Below, piece by piece: positions 35,701 to 48,000 of a stretch of 64,000 nt of DNA (its first letter is position 1; the number at the start of each line of letters is the position of its first letter). The notes beneath the pieces were generated by a model. It saw nothing but the letters and a program-made list of their open reading frames with translations, ran no database searches and was not told the DNA's origin. Made by a program: the position numbers and the translations under genes. The stretch comes from Aurelia coerulea (taxonomy: Eukaryota > Cnidaria > Scyphozoa > Semaeostomeae > Ulmaridae). Location of the stretch: NCBI GenBank assembly GCA_039566865.1, contig CM076958.1:186001-250000 (forward strand), in the 5' to 3' direction.

Positions 35701-38700
35701 GAATGTCCGGTTTTAGGGAAGGAGAATTAAGATCAAGTGTGCATGAGAATTCTGGGAAATATCCGGTTCTTGGGTATTGAGAATTGAGATCAAGTTTGTA
35801 CAACCTTTCCATGGAGCTATTCTATGGGTATTTGAAAGTAAAATATTTCTTCAGGGAAGACATCCAACTGCGAAAGATTTGCTTTTTGTTTTCAGTAAAA
35901 AGACATAAGTAAAGAGGGAAACAACGTCAAAGATGTCGTGGGCTTGAGAACACAATTTTTTCCTTTGAAAAGGTGATTTGAAAGTCGCTGAAAACATGTA
36001 AAATATGGAAACAACAATGAATTCAAAAGGGTAGAAATTTTTCAACTTCCTGCAAAATAGTCGAAAAGATGTTGATAAACAGGAAATTTTTGCAAATTCA
36101 GTCAAATATTAGATTTGCGAAGGCAAATAAAATTCATTGCTTCATGTTCTTGAGGAAGTAAGGTAAAAGGGGCAGTATATTTCTGTCGACTTGATCGGTT
36201 CTTGGTTGGTTACTTCATACATATGTTGATCTATGAAAATGTTTCTCTTCAGAAGAAAGGTTTGTCTATTTTGTTTCGTAGAAGTATATTCGTTGATCTT
36301 TTCACAGTGGCTTTTACGTAACAAATACCTAAGAATTCTCAGTCTTTGATGAAGCTGTATTTGATCACAAATTAGTCCTTACGTACTCGCTTACGTATTG
36401 TTCAGAGAATGAGTTCATTCACGTACGTACATCAATTTATGAAGAAAACCATAGCTAAAACATTCGCTAAAATGATCGATGTATTTCCAAGAGTTAGAAG
36501 TTCATGAGGTCTGGCAAGAATAACATTTAATGGACATTTATATCCAATGTCTGCATCCCCCTTTTTGTTGCAAAATTTTGACTGTAGTAAAACTTTTCTT
36601 TTATTTCAAATACTGCAGTAGTGTGATTCCATACTTTCCGTTTAGTCCAAATTTGATTTTGTGCGCGCAAAGGACTCTGGATGACAATAGCTCTTTAAAT
36701 ATATGTGTCATTTCAAAGGAGCGCCAAGCAACTTTTAATCTTGCGAGAAAATGTGGCGGCACGATAGAGTTTTTGTATATTTTGCTTTTCAAAGCCAACA
36801 GATTTCACACCAATCATGCCGCAAATTCTTTGAGCTTGACAGACTGCGAGAGACCTGGGAACTACTCTCTTTCTCTTGTTTTCGTTGTTAACATGGGTTG
36901 CTACCCAGGGAAAGGATTTAAGAAAGATCAAATCTTTGATGTAGGCGTTCATTTTGCAATCCTTTTCCTAATCTTCTGCTCTAAAATTCTAAAAAAATTT
37001 GATCGACATCAGCTGGTTTTGCATTATTGATATTATGCGAAATCCTTGGATAAACAATTTGATTGTTCCTATATCCAAGGTGTTAGGAAGGTGGAGCAAG
37101 TTCGCATCAATTTTATGGCCTGAATTCGTTTATGATAAAATAAAGCGAGAGCCTTGGTGCACCTGAACTTGACTTCATATCCTAATGTCATCTCTACTGG
37201 TCTGTCCAAATATTGGCAAGAAGTAACTCAGGTAAGATACAGGCACTCTTGCACTATGTAACTGAAGTCAAGTCTATGACATTGGATTGGCCTACATTAG
37301 TTTTGCTGATTTATGCATTCTGAATGCTAAATATGGACTAAATATGGCCGTTTACAGAAGGACATGTCGTTGTTGTTTGTTAACGAGATATAACTAAAAG
37401 CAACAGCAAATCTGCCTACTAAATATAAGGTTTTTTTCAGGAATGAAATAATGAACTAGGAAGGCTCGATGTGAATCATATTTTTAATTCAGGGTTTCCT
37501 GCAGCCTGTGAAGCGATATCGTTCAAGCCAGAAAAGCACATGGTAACGAGGGACTCAGGTAATAAATCTAAATCCCTATTCCCAACAGGGAAGACGCACG
37601 GGTTTTTTGCCAGGAAGTATTTTCTTGAGCTAACTGAAGTTTTCACCTACCGTCCTACCCGCGGCCCTACGGTCTTCCTGAAAATTTGTGCAGCTACGCG
37701 GCTACTTTATGAAATTCGTCACAGAGAGTGTTAAACATACAGAGACAGAGTGGCATTTTTTTATACTTTCTAGGCCGTGAAATGCAACATGAAATAGACT
37801 CAGATCGACAGGATAATTGCGTCATATGTTTTATTGACTTGTTATGAATTTCACGAAAGAAATTATTTTTTCTTCCTTTCATGGGTTAGTTCACCGTTGT
37901 TTATAATTCGCTGCATAATAACTCAACACATAATGAGTTGTAGGATGAAAGTCCTTCAAAACTGCAGAAATTTCAAGATGGAAAGATTCCAGTCAAGAAA
38001 CAGTATATTGTAGCATAATCACAGTTAAGTTCAGTTCTCACTCAGTTGATTTACGTAATGTGCGCAGCCATGTCAAGCTTGAACACATATTCCACAATAA
38101 ATTATTCACTTCATTTACACTAGCTCTCGTTTGTGAGATAGAAATTGCAGTTTTAATTCGAATAATACCGAAGAAATACTGTTATGCTTCCTATTTGAGA
38201 ACACAAGCCTTAAGGTAAAGCAATTGCTTCGGGAAGTGTGAATTCCTATGAAAAATTCTTCCATGTGCTTCTATATTTCCTAAGTTTCTAATTACGGAGA
38301 AATTTGTGGCGGCAATATTTTCAAAGCTGAATAAAAACGGCATGAAATCAGGCAAGTGGGACAGTCATACTGTGATCCTATTCAATTTGTCGGCTAATAG
38401 CAAGTTGTTGAACGCAATGGACTCGTCGCCTTGAAATGGGTATAAAGACACCGGTCTATTTATCGGTATTTTCAAACAATGAAGGACCTGCCTATAGACG
38501 GCCTCGGTTTGATCCCATAAATCTATGATTTCTATCAGCTCTGTTTGTCATTATAAAGTTGTGTTGGTTTAAGCAGTGTTGTGTTTTTAGACATCATTTG
38601 TGCTAGCTTAGCGTCATTTGAAATCACATTTCTTTCGTTCTTTGCAAACTAACAGAGCTTTGGAGGCAAGTTTGCCTGGAGACAGTATTACGAGTCGGCG

Positions 38701-39606
38701 CAACGATAGGACATTTATGCTGTTCGTTATTCGTTGTTTGTGAAATTCTCTTCATTGTATCATCAGGAAAAGATGGAGCAAGAAAGACAACATTTTGGTC
38801 GAATGATGAAAGATGCTCGTCGAAAATTCAAAGATTTCGTTGTGAATTTGGAGAAAGCCAATCCATTTCTGTTGGAGCGAGTTGCTCGTGGAGACGTGAA
38901 GAAAAATGGGTTGAAAATGGTTGAACAAACGAATAAGGTTTGCTACAAAAGATTGAGCTGTAATTTTGAGAAATCAGAAGAAGATATCAGATTGGCCAGG
39001 ACAAGAAAAGCACAGTCATTCAGCAAGAGAAGAAATAGGCCTAATGTGACGAAGAAAAGATTTCGGCATTCTGTCATCGGAAACGGAAGAGAATTTAGCG
39101 ATTTGGAAGAAGCACTTTTGTTAGAGGCAGTTTCTGATTATGATTATAATGATGAAACAAAATGTACAGCAGAAGATGCCTTCATGAGATATTTTGCGAA
39201 TGTTTATAATCGAGAAATTAATAACGAAGAACATACTACAAACAAAGAAGAAACTAAGAGAAACTGCGAGGTTGAAATTGCTGATTTATTGAACTTAGAA
39301 GACGCAACTGATGAAATTCAACGCTTGAAGATGAGACGACACATTGGGAGGAAAACAAGAACATCGAGAAGCTTGGCAAATGATTTGGAGAAACAGAAAG
39401 CAAACGGTGTGTTACGGAAGAAAGTTCCAGGTTATGTGGAGAGGAACTCACGTTTTAATGGTGCTGACACTTCAAGATATTCAATATCGACTACAGACGA
39501 TTCGGGAAGCGTCGCATTTACCAGAGAAGAAAAGAGACGACTCAAACAAAAAATGAGACAGGCATTCAAAAAACCAGAAAGTTATTCTTACATGGGTAAT
39601 TTATGA
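32798..39606 (+). CDS. Basic coiled-coil protein of unknown function, 2 exons
   Basis: Exon 1 is 32798-32839 (MNLLDELKKLREEL, donor GTAAGT). Exon 2 is 38767-39606 after a TTGTATCATCAG acceptor, and both are phase 0. The joined 293-residue protein runs straight into EKMEQERQHFGRMMKDARRK, so an amphipathic helix continues across the splice, which supports the join. After a predicted coiled coil (about 1-45) the protein is charged and Lys/Arg-rich, with an acidic middle (EFSDLEEALLLEAVSDYDYN) and a basic C-terminus (EEKRRLKQKMRQAFKK). No membrane segment, signal peptide or known domain is seen. I do not recognise the family. The 5.9-kb intron carries a dead LINE. Confidence 0.72.
33610..35308 (-). 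pseudogene. 5'-truncated LINE (CR1/L2/Jockey-like) reverse transcriptase, disrupted
   Basis: Two adjoining minus-strand frames (35308-34457 and 34455-33610) encode one non-LTR reverse transcriptase. Seen in order: FKTSKSFGLDLISSYFLK, NYRPISVLPVVSRLFEKL, FIDLKKAFDTVNH with the catalytic Asp, then a gap, then LLFLLYIND and the YADD box. The C-terminal thumb ends at 33610 with FRKNLK-like pattern AYRGARLWNNLN. Around 34510-34530 the frame shifts, and the stretch normally carrying the GVPQGS box is missing, so the copy is inactive. No endonuclease domain. It lies antisense in the coiled-coil gene's intron. Confidence 0.85.
35505..35800. repeat. Diverged direct repeats of a GGGAAATATCCGGTTCTT motif
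   Basis: The motif (variants GGGAAATACCGGTTC and GGGAATGTCCGGTTTT) occurs five times, near 35509, 35549, 35619, 35698 and 35754, often preceded by GAGAATTCT and followed by a diverged 'gagatcaagtgtgca' segment. No clean unit length. It lies in the coiled-coil gene's intron, beyond the LINE's truncated end. Confidence 0.6.
35815..38766. other. Remaining intron sequence of the coiled-coil gene
   Basis: I see no exon, RNA gene or recognisable repeat. A 166-codon ORF (36530-37030) and shorter ones have no domain, poor composition and no supporting splice context. Confidence 0.4.
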
Positions 39607-42002
39607 AATCTCACGCTGGTTACATTGAATGTTTAATGTATATGGCTTGCTTTATGGCTTGCTTTATGTATAAACAACCATAGATGATCTATGATGGAAC
39701 CTGTAGAGAGGAAAAACTGCTAGACGCATTGGTTGCTGTGAGGTTTGAATCGACACGAGGCTTCGTTTCAATATGAACAGGTTCTGTATTCAAACAATTT
39801 CTATTTTATGCCAGTCTAGCAAGATAAAATGATGATGGTAGCCATTTTGAAGTTACAAAACACAGTCCTATTAAGGTTTTTTAAACAAGTCTTCAGTTTA
39901 GCTCTGAACAAGCCCCGTATGCCGAGGCAAATCATCACTTCTTACATACATATGATCAACATTTAGTCTACTTTTCTTTACTTTCGCGTTGTTTTGCAAT
40001 GTTCTTAAAATAAGTCCCATGAAGACAACGGCACTGTGATCTTGAAAATTGACGCCCTAAGATTTGTAAGTTACAATCTCTACCGCTTTTGCAGAATGGT
40101 TTCTTCCAGTCGAAAAGTAGAGATGAATAACGCATATGGATCTTGAGATGGTCCCAAATTAAGCGACTCCCCTAATTATGTAGTGATCTTTTAATTAGTA
40201 AATGTTTTGCCACGGCCCCCTGAAAAGCAGTTCTTATGGACTGACGGGGCTACCGTGCCTAAATAAATAAAAATGAAATGAAAAAAAATGAAATGAATGA
40301 AATGAAATGAATTAGGCATCCCTTGCCATTTTATGACGTATCCTCTTCGGTTCGGAAAATGCGACTTAATATATGATTTGCAAGGCTAATGCATTGACTT
40401 TCATCGAAAAGGCTATGGTTCAAAAGGATCATCGTCGTCTTTCCGTTTGTTAACATCTGTGAGCGTTTCATACTGTTTCATGATATTTCTATTTTATACT
40501 ATTCATGCCTAGTATGTGAAAAGAGCAAATAATCTCAATGTTCTAACAATAATCCAGCGTCTCTTGTCACTGCAGATTTTATGTTTACATTAACTTCGTT
40601 TCAGTGGTTCGTGCTTTTAGTCGTTCGCTAAATTTTTAGAAATAGTAGATATCGATTTCATAGTTAAATTATTACAGATTCTGTTCTCGTGAATTGCTTG
40701 TATGTTTCTCGGTTCAATTCTGCGTTGTGATGAGGAAACATTTTTGAAAAGTTGCCCAATGTTGGGAAGTGTATTTGTTTAAAGAAATAGTATATTTGAG
40801 TAGTAACCGGGTATTTCAAAACTTGAAAGTAGTCGTGTTCAATAACAGAATATCTGTAGAATATTGTACTGTATGGTGTGTTTGATTGCTACCAATTTTG
40901 AAAACGATAGATTTGGTAGACTCGGAATTTGTGTTTAATTGACTCCAAAATTTCTCAAAGCAGTGGGTTTTGTAGGCCTTCTCTCTCGTCCTTCTGCTTC
41001 AAAAGGCAGAAGATTTGGCAGACTTTGGAGAAATTCTCATTTTCGCCATTGTAAATCAAAACCTGTTGTTGCTGCTGCTGCTGTTGCTGCTGTTTTACAG
41101 ATGTTTGTGTTTGATTGTGAAACATTTTTCCGTCTCTGACTGAGCAGTAACCGGTAACCAGGGAGACAGAAAACTTTATCCTGCTAGAAAAACGAGGAAA
41201 GGAGAGACACTGACACTTGACTTGAGAGACTTGAGTTAATAGCTGCAATAAAGCAGATTGTCAGATCCTTGTATCTAGTTATTAAAGTCCTTGCCTATTT
41301 TGAAAAGGCCGCGCCCTAGTATTTCGAAAAATCTCACCTTGGCAGTAGTCGGAATATTTCCTGGATCGGTGGATCCGTAGTCTGCGGTGCGACCTCTACG
41401 GGGGAGGAAAAATTGAAAGGACTTACTAATCAAAGCATCGAACACTAGACTAACTACATGAGTCCCTCTAACTTTCGCTGTTGTTGCTGTCATTGTTATC
41501 GCTTCAGTTAAGTTGTTCTCGTTGTTATCGCTTCAGTTCAGTCTGTTGTCTGTTGTAGCGATAAGTCTGCAGGGGAGCGCAACAATTAAATAGACTTTTT
41601 TGAAATGAGTCTAGTCGAAACACCCTATGATAATGTCCTTCGCTCTGGTATCCCTGTGAAAAAAGGTTCGGCGCGAAACTCTAGATTGATTACCTGTCGC
41701 AGTTTCGCTCCTTACCTGAACTGAATTACTGGTGCAAGTACTGAAGCTTAAGCGACAACAACAACCATCAGTTCAACTCAATCAGCAAAAGAAGAGGGAC
41801 TCAGATGGTGAATCTAGTGAAACTCGTGCCAGTGCAGCCTTTTACTTCTCTTTGCGCATGGCACAGAAGCAGAAGGCCGTCGCCATTCCCACAGCTAACT
41901 CCCACAGCTAAAAATTGCACATAGTTCGCTCAAATTGGCTAGCAGTTAAAGCCTGAAGACTTCATCATAAAGTACAAGTATTGGCATCTGTGAAGAGACA
42001 AG
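39607..42002. other. Intergenic region between the coiled-coil gene and importin beta
   Basis: Includes the 3' UTR of the coiled-coil gene, a LINE-type tail at 40205-40315 and a CTG/CAG microsatellite (41065-41092). The right end (about 41500-42002) should hold the importin beta promoter and 5' leader. A minus-strand ATG at 41493 opens 22 codons before a GTAAGT donor, which could be a divergent first exon, but no second exon was found. Confidence 0.45.
40205..40315 (+). mobile_element. LINE/SINE 3' tail (L2-like)
   Basis: A GC-rich short hairpin (CCACGGCCCCCTGAAAAG ... GACGGGGCTACCGTG) is followed by TAAATAAATAAAA and an AAATG microsatellite. This layout, a stem-loop then a short simple-repeat tail, is typical of L2/CR1-type 3' ends. 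No coding part is attached. Confidence 0.5.
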
Positions 42003-45000
42003 ATGGATCTGGAAATTATCACGAAAGCGTTGGAAGCTACTGTCTCTCAAGGTATGGGCCTAAACCTCTATCTTTTTCATTATTGGCCTTCGGCACGACC
42101 TGATTTCCAGGAAGGGCTAATTGGGCGCCAGAAAGTTTAGACTCGTTATAAGAACAGTATTAATTACTTGGACACCTTGAATAGGAGCAGAATTGGAACT
42201 TTTTATATACTAATTATTTTGTGCAAATTTAGGAAATTTAAAACACATGCAGTTTTGCAGCGGCGGCATTATCTACAAAGTAAGAAACCTAGCCTTGCTT
42301 GTGCATTTTATTTCCTTAAATGATGATTCTGATGCTACCTATTCATTGTTTGAATATATATGACATCTTGTTTATGCTCTTAATAAAGTGGGACCTTGTC
42401 TTCAACTTGTGAATTAAACAGTGTTGGGGACACTTTGCCAAATATGTGGGAGGTAAGCTATTATGTGTAAGGTAAAGCATTGTTTGTTTCTATTGTTTTT
42501 AAACAAAAGATGTTTGTTCTAACCAATATGGGCGGCGATTGCACCCCTTCACCCCCCAAGTATCCGCCACTGGAACTAAAATATGCAAGAAGTCTGCAAG
42601 AAAAGTTTTCCATGTTGGTGGAATTTTGTGATTCCAGTTCATAATCAAAACTTACTTCAACAGAAATTAAAGCAAAAGTTGATGGAATTTTTGGTTTTCA
42701 ATTGCATAAGTTGAGTTTTTGGTCAGCCTGAGAGATTAGTGAAGGTGAAATTGCAGATTTTAGTACCAAAGCCCTGAGATCGCAGAAGTAGGGTAGACCT
42801 AATAAAGTCCAGTACCCCTTGTCATGATGCTCTATATGGTGATGATGGGGCTCTACCTGGGATCAAACCCTGTTCACCTGAATGTTCTGGCTGATAAGTC
42901 AGAGGTTTACACCACTGCACCAGTACTTTCACCAAACCCCATTGTTTTGGAGGCATAGATGAAAGTTTCATCTTGTGTGTACAAGTTTGGGCTGCCTTAT
43001 GGAACAATGACAATAATTTTTATTCCTGTGTGTGTGTGAAACTGTTTGTTTTTACGCCTCAATACCTTCCCCTTCCCCCAACAGACATCGCAAAAATTTG
43101 ATTTGCTACACTTCAAAACTCTTCAATAAATCCAACAGTTTCTGATTCTCTGCATTGAGCTCTACAGTCTTGGCCAAAAATTTAAGACCACATTTTTGTC
43201 AACAACATTTCTTGGCGTAACGAGATGAAACCCCACCACTCTGCCTATTTTATTCTCTTGGAGTTGGTTTCGGTCAACTTTCCATGCAGATTCCAAATTT
43301 TGATGTTGTTTTTTGAATTTCTGCCCCATTTTGTTATGATGTCACAATGAAATGGATAGAAGTTCTTGGAAATTATAATGGTTCTGCTGGCAAGGGGTGT
43401 GACCCAAAAATTGTGTTACTCAGCTGGATTTTATATCAATCTATGCACAATAAATTTCCATTATTTATCTGCAAAGTATCGAAACCAGGGCCGTCGAGAG
43501 AGGGGCCGGGCCCCAGGGTCAGGGAAGAAGAAGGGCCCCCGGCGCCGAAGGCGCCGGAAATTTTTTGAACCACACCCTTTTATCCAGTCTATGCACAATA
43601 AATTTCCATTATTTATCTGCAAAGTATCGAAACTCCATGAAGAATATTGCTTGAGGGAAAAAGGTAGCAGAGGACCTTCAGTCCACAGCTATGGCCATAT
43701 ATTTTAGATGAGCCCTTAATGTTTAGTTTGATTAAACAAATCACATAGTTATTCAAATTAATGTTCAAGAATTATTTATTATTCAAATCATCGAATATCA
43801 CAGGCTCTTACCTTGTAAGCACAGAAATTTTTTCACTCGTTTGCGAGGGTGGTCTTAAACTTATAGCCATAGCTGAAGGCACCCCACTGAAAGCACCCCA
43901 CTGCCTTTTTCCCTGAAGCAATATCCTTTGTGGAGTTAGATATTTTGCAAACAAATAATAGCAATGAATTGTGCATAAGTTGGATTGATGTAAAATCCAG
44001 CTGAGTACAATTTTTGGGTCTCACCCCCTATCAGTAGAACCACTATAATTTCCAAGAATTTTGATAGATTTAATTGTTACGTCACAGGAAACTGACGCAG
44101 AAATTCAAAAACAACATCAAAATTTTGAATCTGCATGGAAAGTTGACGTAAATGAGCTCCAAGAGAGTAAACTAGGCAGTGCTGTAGGGTTCGATCTCGT
44201 CACATCAAGAAACATTGTTGACAGAAATGTGGTCTTAAATTTTTGGCCCAAGCTGTAAGTCTATATTTTTATGGATAATAGCTCAGAAATGTTATCTATA
44301 AATTATTTTGTTGTTTGCAGATAAAAATGAATTGGAAGCAGCACAAAAGTTTCTTGAACAGGGAGCTGAAGGACCCAATTTTGTAAGTTCATTTTGTTGC
44401 ATTTGTTAAGTATTTGTGTGTTTGGAGAAAATGAGGGAAGTGACCATGCTAAAAGGTGTTTTGCTTCCTTGCAGCAAAAATTTTGATGGTAGAAATAAGC
44501 AAGCAGGAACCTTTTTTGTATGCTGTGGCAAAATATCAGCTCTTATCTATATACTCAAAATCAATCTGAAGAATAGTTGTGTTTGCTTTCACAATGTTTT
44601 GCTGTGCTGCATTCAAGCCTTTTTGTGTGTTGATAAAATCACAATAAATTCATTTGCCTTTTCATTTTCATCTTACAGCCTCAGTTTTTGTTTGCATTAT
44701 CATCAGTGCTAGCAGACAAAAACAAATCTGCTATTGCGAGAATGGCTGCTGGATTGCAATTGAAAAATTGTTTGACATCCAAAGACCAAAATGTAAAGGA
44801 ACGACATCAACAGAGATGGTTTACAATTGATGAAAATGCAAGAAGTCAAATCAAAACACTGGTTAGTATTATTTGTTACGCCTAAATTTCTTTACCTAGG
44901 AGATGCTGCTATGTTATTCAGACAGAGTAGAGAACGCCAAAGGTAACTTAGTTGCTAGGGGTTTACTGATGAAAGGTCAAATATCATAGATACATTACAT

Positions 45001-48000
45001 TAATTTTGCAAACACTGTTATCAATATCCAAAATGTTTTGTGATCCACAATATTTTGTGTCCAAAAGTTTTGTAGAAAAGGAAAAATCATCTTTAAAGTT
45101 GTGTTTAAATCTGTGAAAATTTAACTTGCTGAGACCAACTCTTAAGTTGAGTTAGATAAGACAAACCTTTTGGTTTATGAATCCCATAGACAGGTTTTTC
45201 TAGGGGGGGGGGTGGATTTTTGATAGCAGTTTCTTTTGAAAACAGCAACAGATGGTGCCAGGCTAGTTTCAGGTTCAAGTTCATTCCATTTAGACAGACA
45301 ATAAACATTTTGCATTCCATTTAGACAGACAATAAACATTTTGCATTCCATTTAGACAGACAATAAACATTTTGCATTCCATTTAGACAGACAATAAACA
45401 TTTTGCAGGGGTCAGCCAGTATTTGGATGAATCGTTTTTTGAATTGTACTTCTTCCTTAATTATTGATAGAATTGCCTTTGGTATAAACTTCAAATGATT
45501 GTTAGTAGTTCCAGATTTATTTTCTTACCCACATCAAGGACAAATCGAAGACCTCTAAAAAACAAAATTTCTAGTTTATGATCAAAAGGCAATTTGTTTG
45601 TGACTAGAACTTTGTCCTGTGAGGCAGCTTTACAAGCAACACAAATTGAAAACTGTATCCACTCATGAATTTAAGATTGTAAATGTCATCATAGTGTCTG
45701 GCATTGTATTATTGATATATTATATGTTGTTGCAGGTTTTAAATGCTCTTGGCTCAGAAACAGGACTTTCCTCAGCTGCCCAGGTAACCAATTTTCCTGT
45801 TCTAATCTTACATATATACTTACTACTTTCTCTACTTGTGCACAAATTATTATGTTTCAAAGATTATGGCACAGAGTTGTAACTAAGAGATCACTGAATA
45901 ATTTGGTTTGTTCTACTTATTTAAAGTATAAAGGTTTTACAATTAGGATACTGAGATTTTGATGTCAGTCAATAGAATAAGGGTCTTGGACAATTATCCT
46001 CCCCCAAAATGCTTTCCCAAAATCTATTTTTTATTAACAATCAGTTATGGTTATAATGAACCTGTTGTCAGGTAGTGCTTTATCAATCCTCAAGAATGGT
46101 GACACAAAAGTAAAACATGCTAAAAAGGAATAACATCCAATCTTTTGTGAATTATTTATTTGAAGTAAACTTCTCTTGAAGATTTGTATTCTTTGAATAA
46201 AAATTCCTTTGAATCATTTATATTTGATGTGATTGGGAGTTAGTTCCTGGGTGTATGGAACTGTTAAATAACATACAATGTAAGCACTTTGATATGAATT
46301 GAATTAGGCAGAACATTTCAAGCATAGCCTGTTATCATGTCATTGTATGAAACTGTTCTCTGCATATTCCTCCATAGTGTGTTGCAAGCATTGCTGCTGC
46401 TGAATTCCCTCAAAATCAATGGCCTGAACTTTTACCAAGTTTGGTTTCCAGTGTTGAGAATGCACAGAGTTCATATCAATTAAAAGAGGCATCACTTGAG
46501 GCTATTGGATATATGTGTCAAGATATTGTAAGTATGTGTTTGCAAAATTGTGTTGAGAATGAGAACCATTCCATTTTTTAAAAACATTATCTGACATTGA
46601 TCACAGCCAATTGTCAAGTAAAATCAAAAAGAGAAGAAAAGAGAACACTGTGTATCAGGAATGAATATATTGTCAACTGAATTTCTATGTTTTCTCTAAT
46701 TTTGTAATTGAATTGCTTAGAATTCTCATCAGAAAACTATGCACCCACACCATAGGGCAGTTAAAATCTGTGACCTTTTCCCGTCTATTGAAGGTGTTGT
46801 GTGACAGTGCTGTAATCTTCTGACTTTGCTGCCAGAACAGTTAGGCGGTCAGGCTTGGATCCCAGGTAGAGCCCCACCGCTTGAGCGTCATGACAAGGGG
46901 TCACATGCTTCATTATCTTCTCTACTTCTGCAATCCCAGCGCTTGGTGCTAAAAACGGCAACTTCACCTTCACTTCACCATTTATGGTTGCGGGATAAAG
47001 AAATATATCGACTCCTGCTGTGTATTGTGCATACTGCAAATCTTCCAAATTTCCAAAAAATGAAAAAGTTTGATGATTTATCATTTCTCAAGTAATCAAA
47101 CAGTTAAATGATTGAAAATCTTCTTGTTGTGTGTAGTGCCATTGTATGAAGTTAAACAAGTAAATAAAGTAAAATGTAAGCACTTTGGTGTGAATTGAAA
47201 AGAGCATGACATTTTGAGTATAGCCCGTTATAAATCAAACAGTTGAATGCCTGAGATAGAACATGAGATATCCTTTGAGATTTGTTTGTGGCATTATGTT
47301 GTGGACTAAAAGTATTAAAGGAGTCAGAAATTCATAAAATGCGTTGTTTCTTGCATGATAAAATAATTTGAAAAAGGAAAGGCCACGATACCAGCGTCGA
47401 TTGTCGGATCCGAAGATGCTTGCGGTGACGAATAAATTAATAAGTTTAAAGGCAGAAACACCGCAATACAAAAAAAAAACAACAGCAAATAGTTTTTTGC
47501 ATGGCCTGAGTAATAATTGAAATTGTCTTTTCATTCATCCACGTTTTACTCTGTGTCTTGTTTTTTGGTTGATGAATAACTGATAAACTGAATAATGATT
47601 TTCCAAATACATCTTTCTTAGTCAGTTTATTTTTTGTAGGATTCACAATACCTAGCAAAATTTTCAGGAAATATTTTGCAAGCAATTGTTCATGGTATGA
47701 AAGATGACACTCCAAAGTATGTTTCTTATCAATGTTATATTCCTTGTGTTTTCTGCCTGCTACTGCCAGCAAAAAGATTCTTTTCTTAAAGAATACTCCT
47801 GTTGATTGTAATGATCCTGCTGATTTTGAAGTGATTTTAATTAGCATGGACTATCTAAATATTTTGTTGTACATTGATTTAATCATTGTTAAATCAATTG
47901 ATCAATATTTTTCTGCCATCAGTTAAATCAGTATGGCTAGATGCTCTCATGTTTTCAGTGCAGAATTATAGATCAAATTGTGAAAATCATATATTTGTAA

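Noticed and set aside
36530..37030. 166-codon ORF in the coiled-coil gene's intron
   Set aside because: No domain, low-complexity hydrophobic composition, no splice support; long ORFs arise by chance at this size in 64 kb.
40955..41248. Minus ORF with a glutamine run
   Set aside because: The run is a CTG/CAG microsatellite; the rest has no domain and no splice context.
43347..44024. ORFs on both strands with shared [16 protein letters not shown] sequence
   Set aside because: They are the two arms of the fold-back element read in opposite directions.
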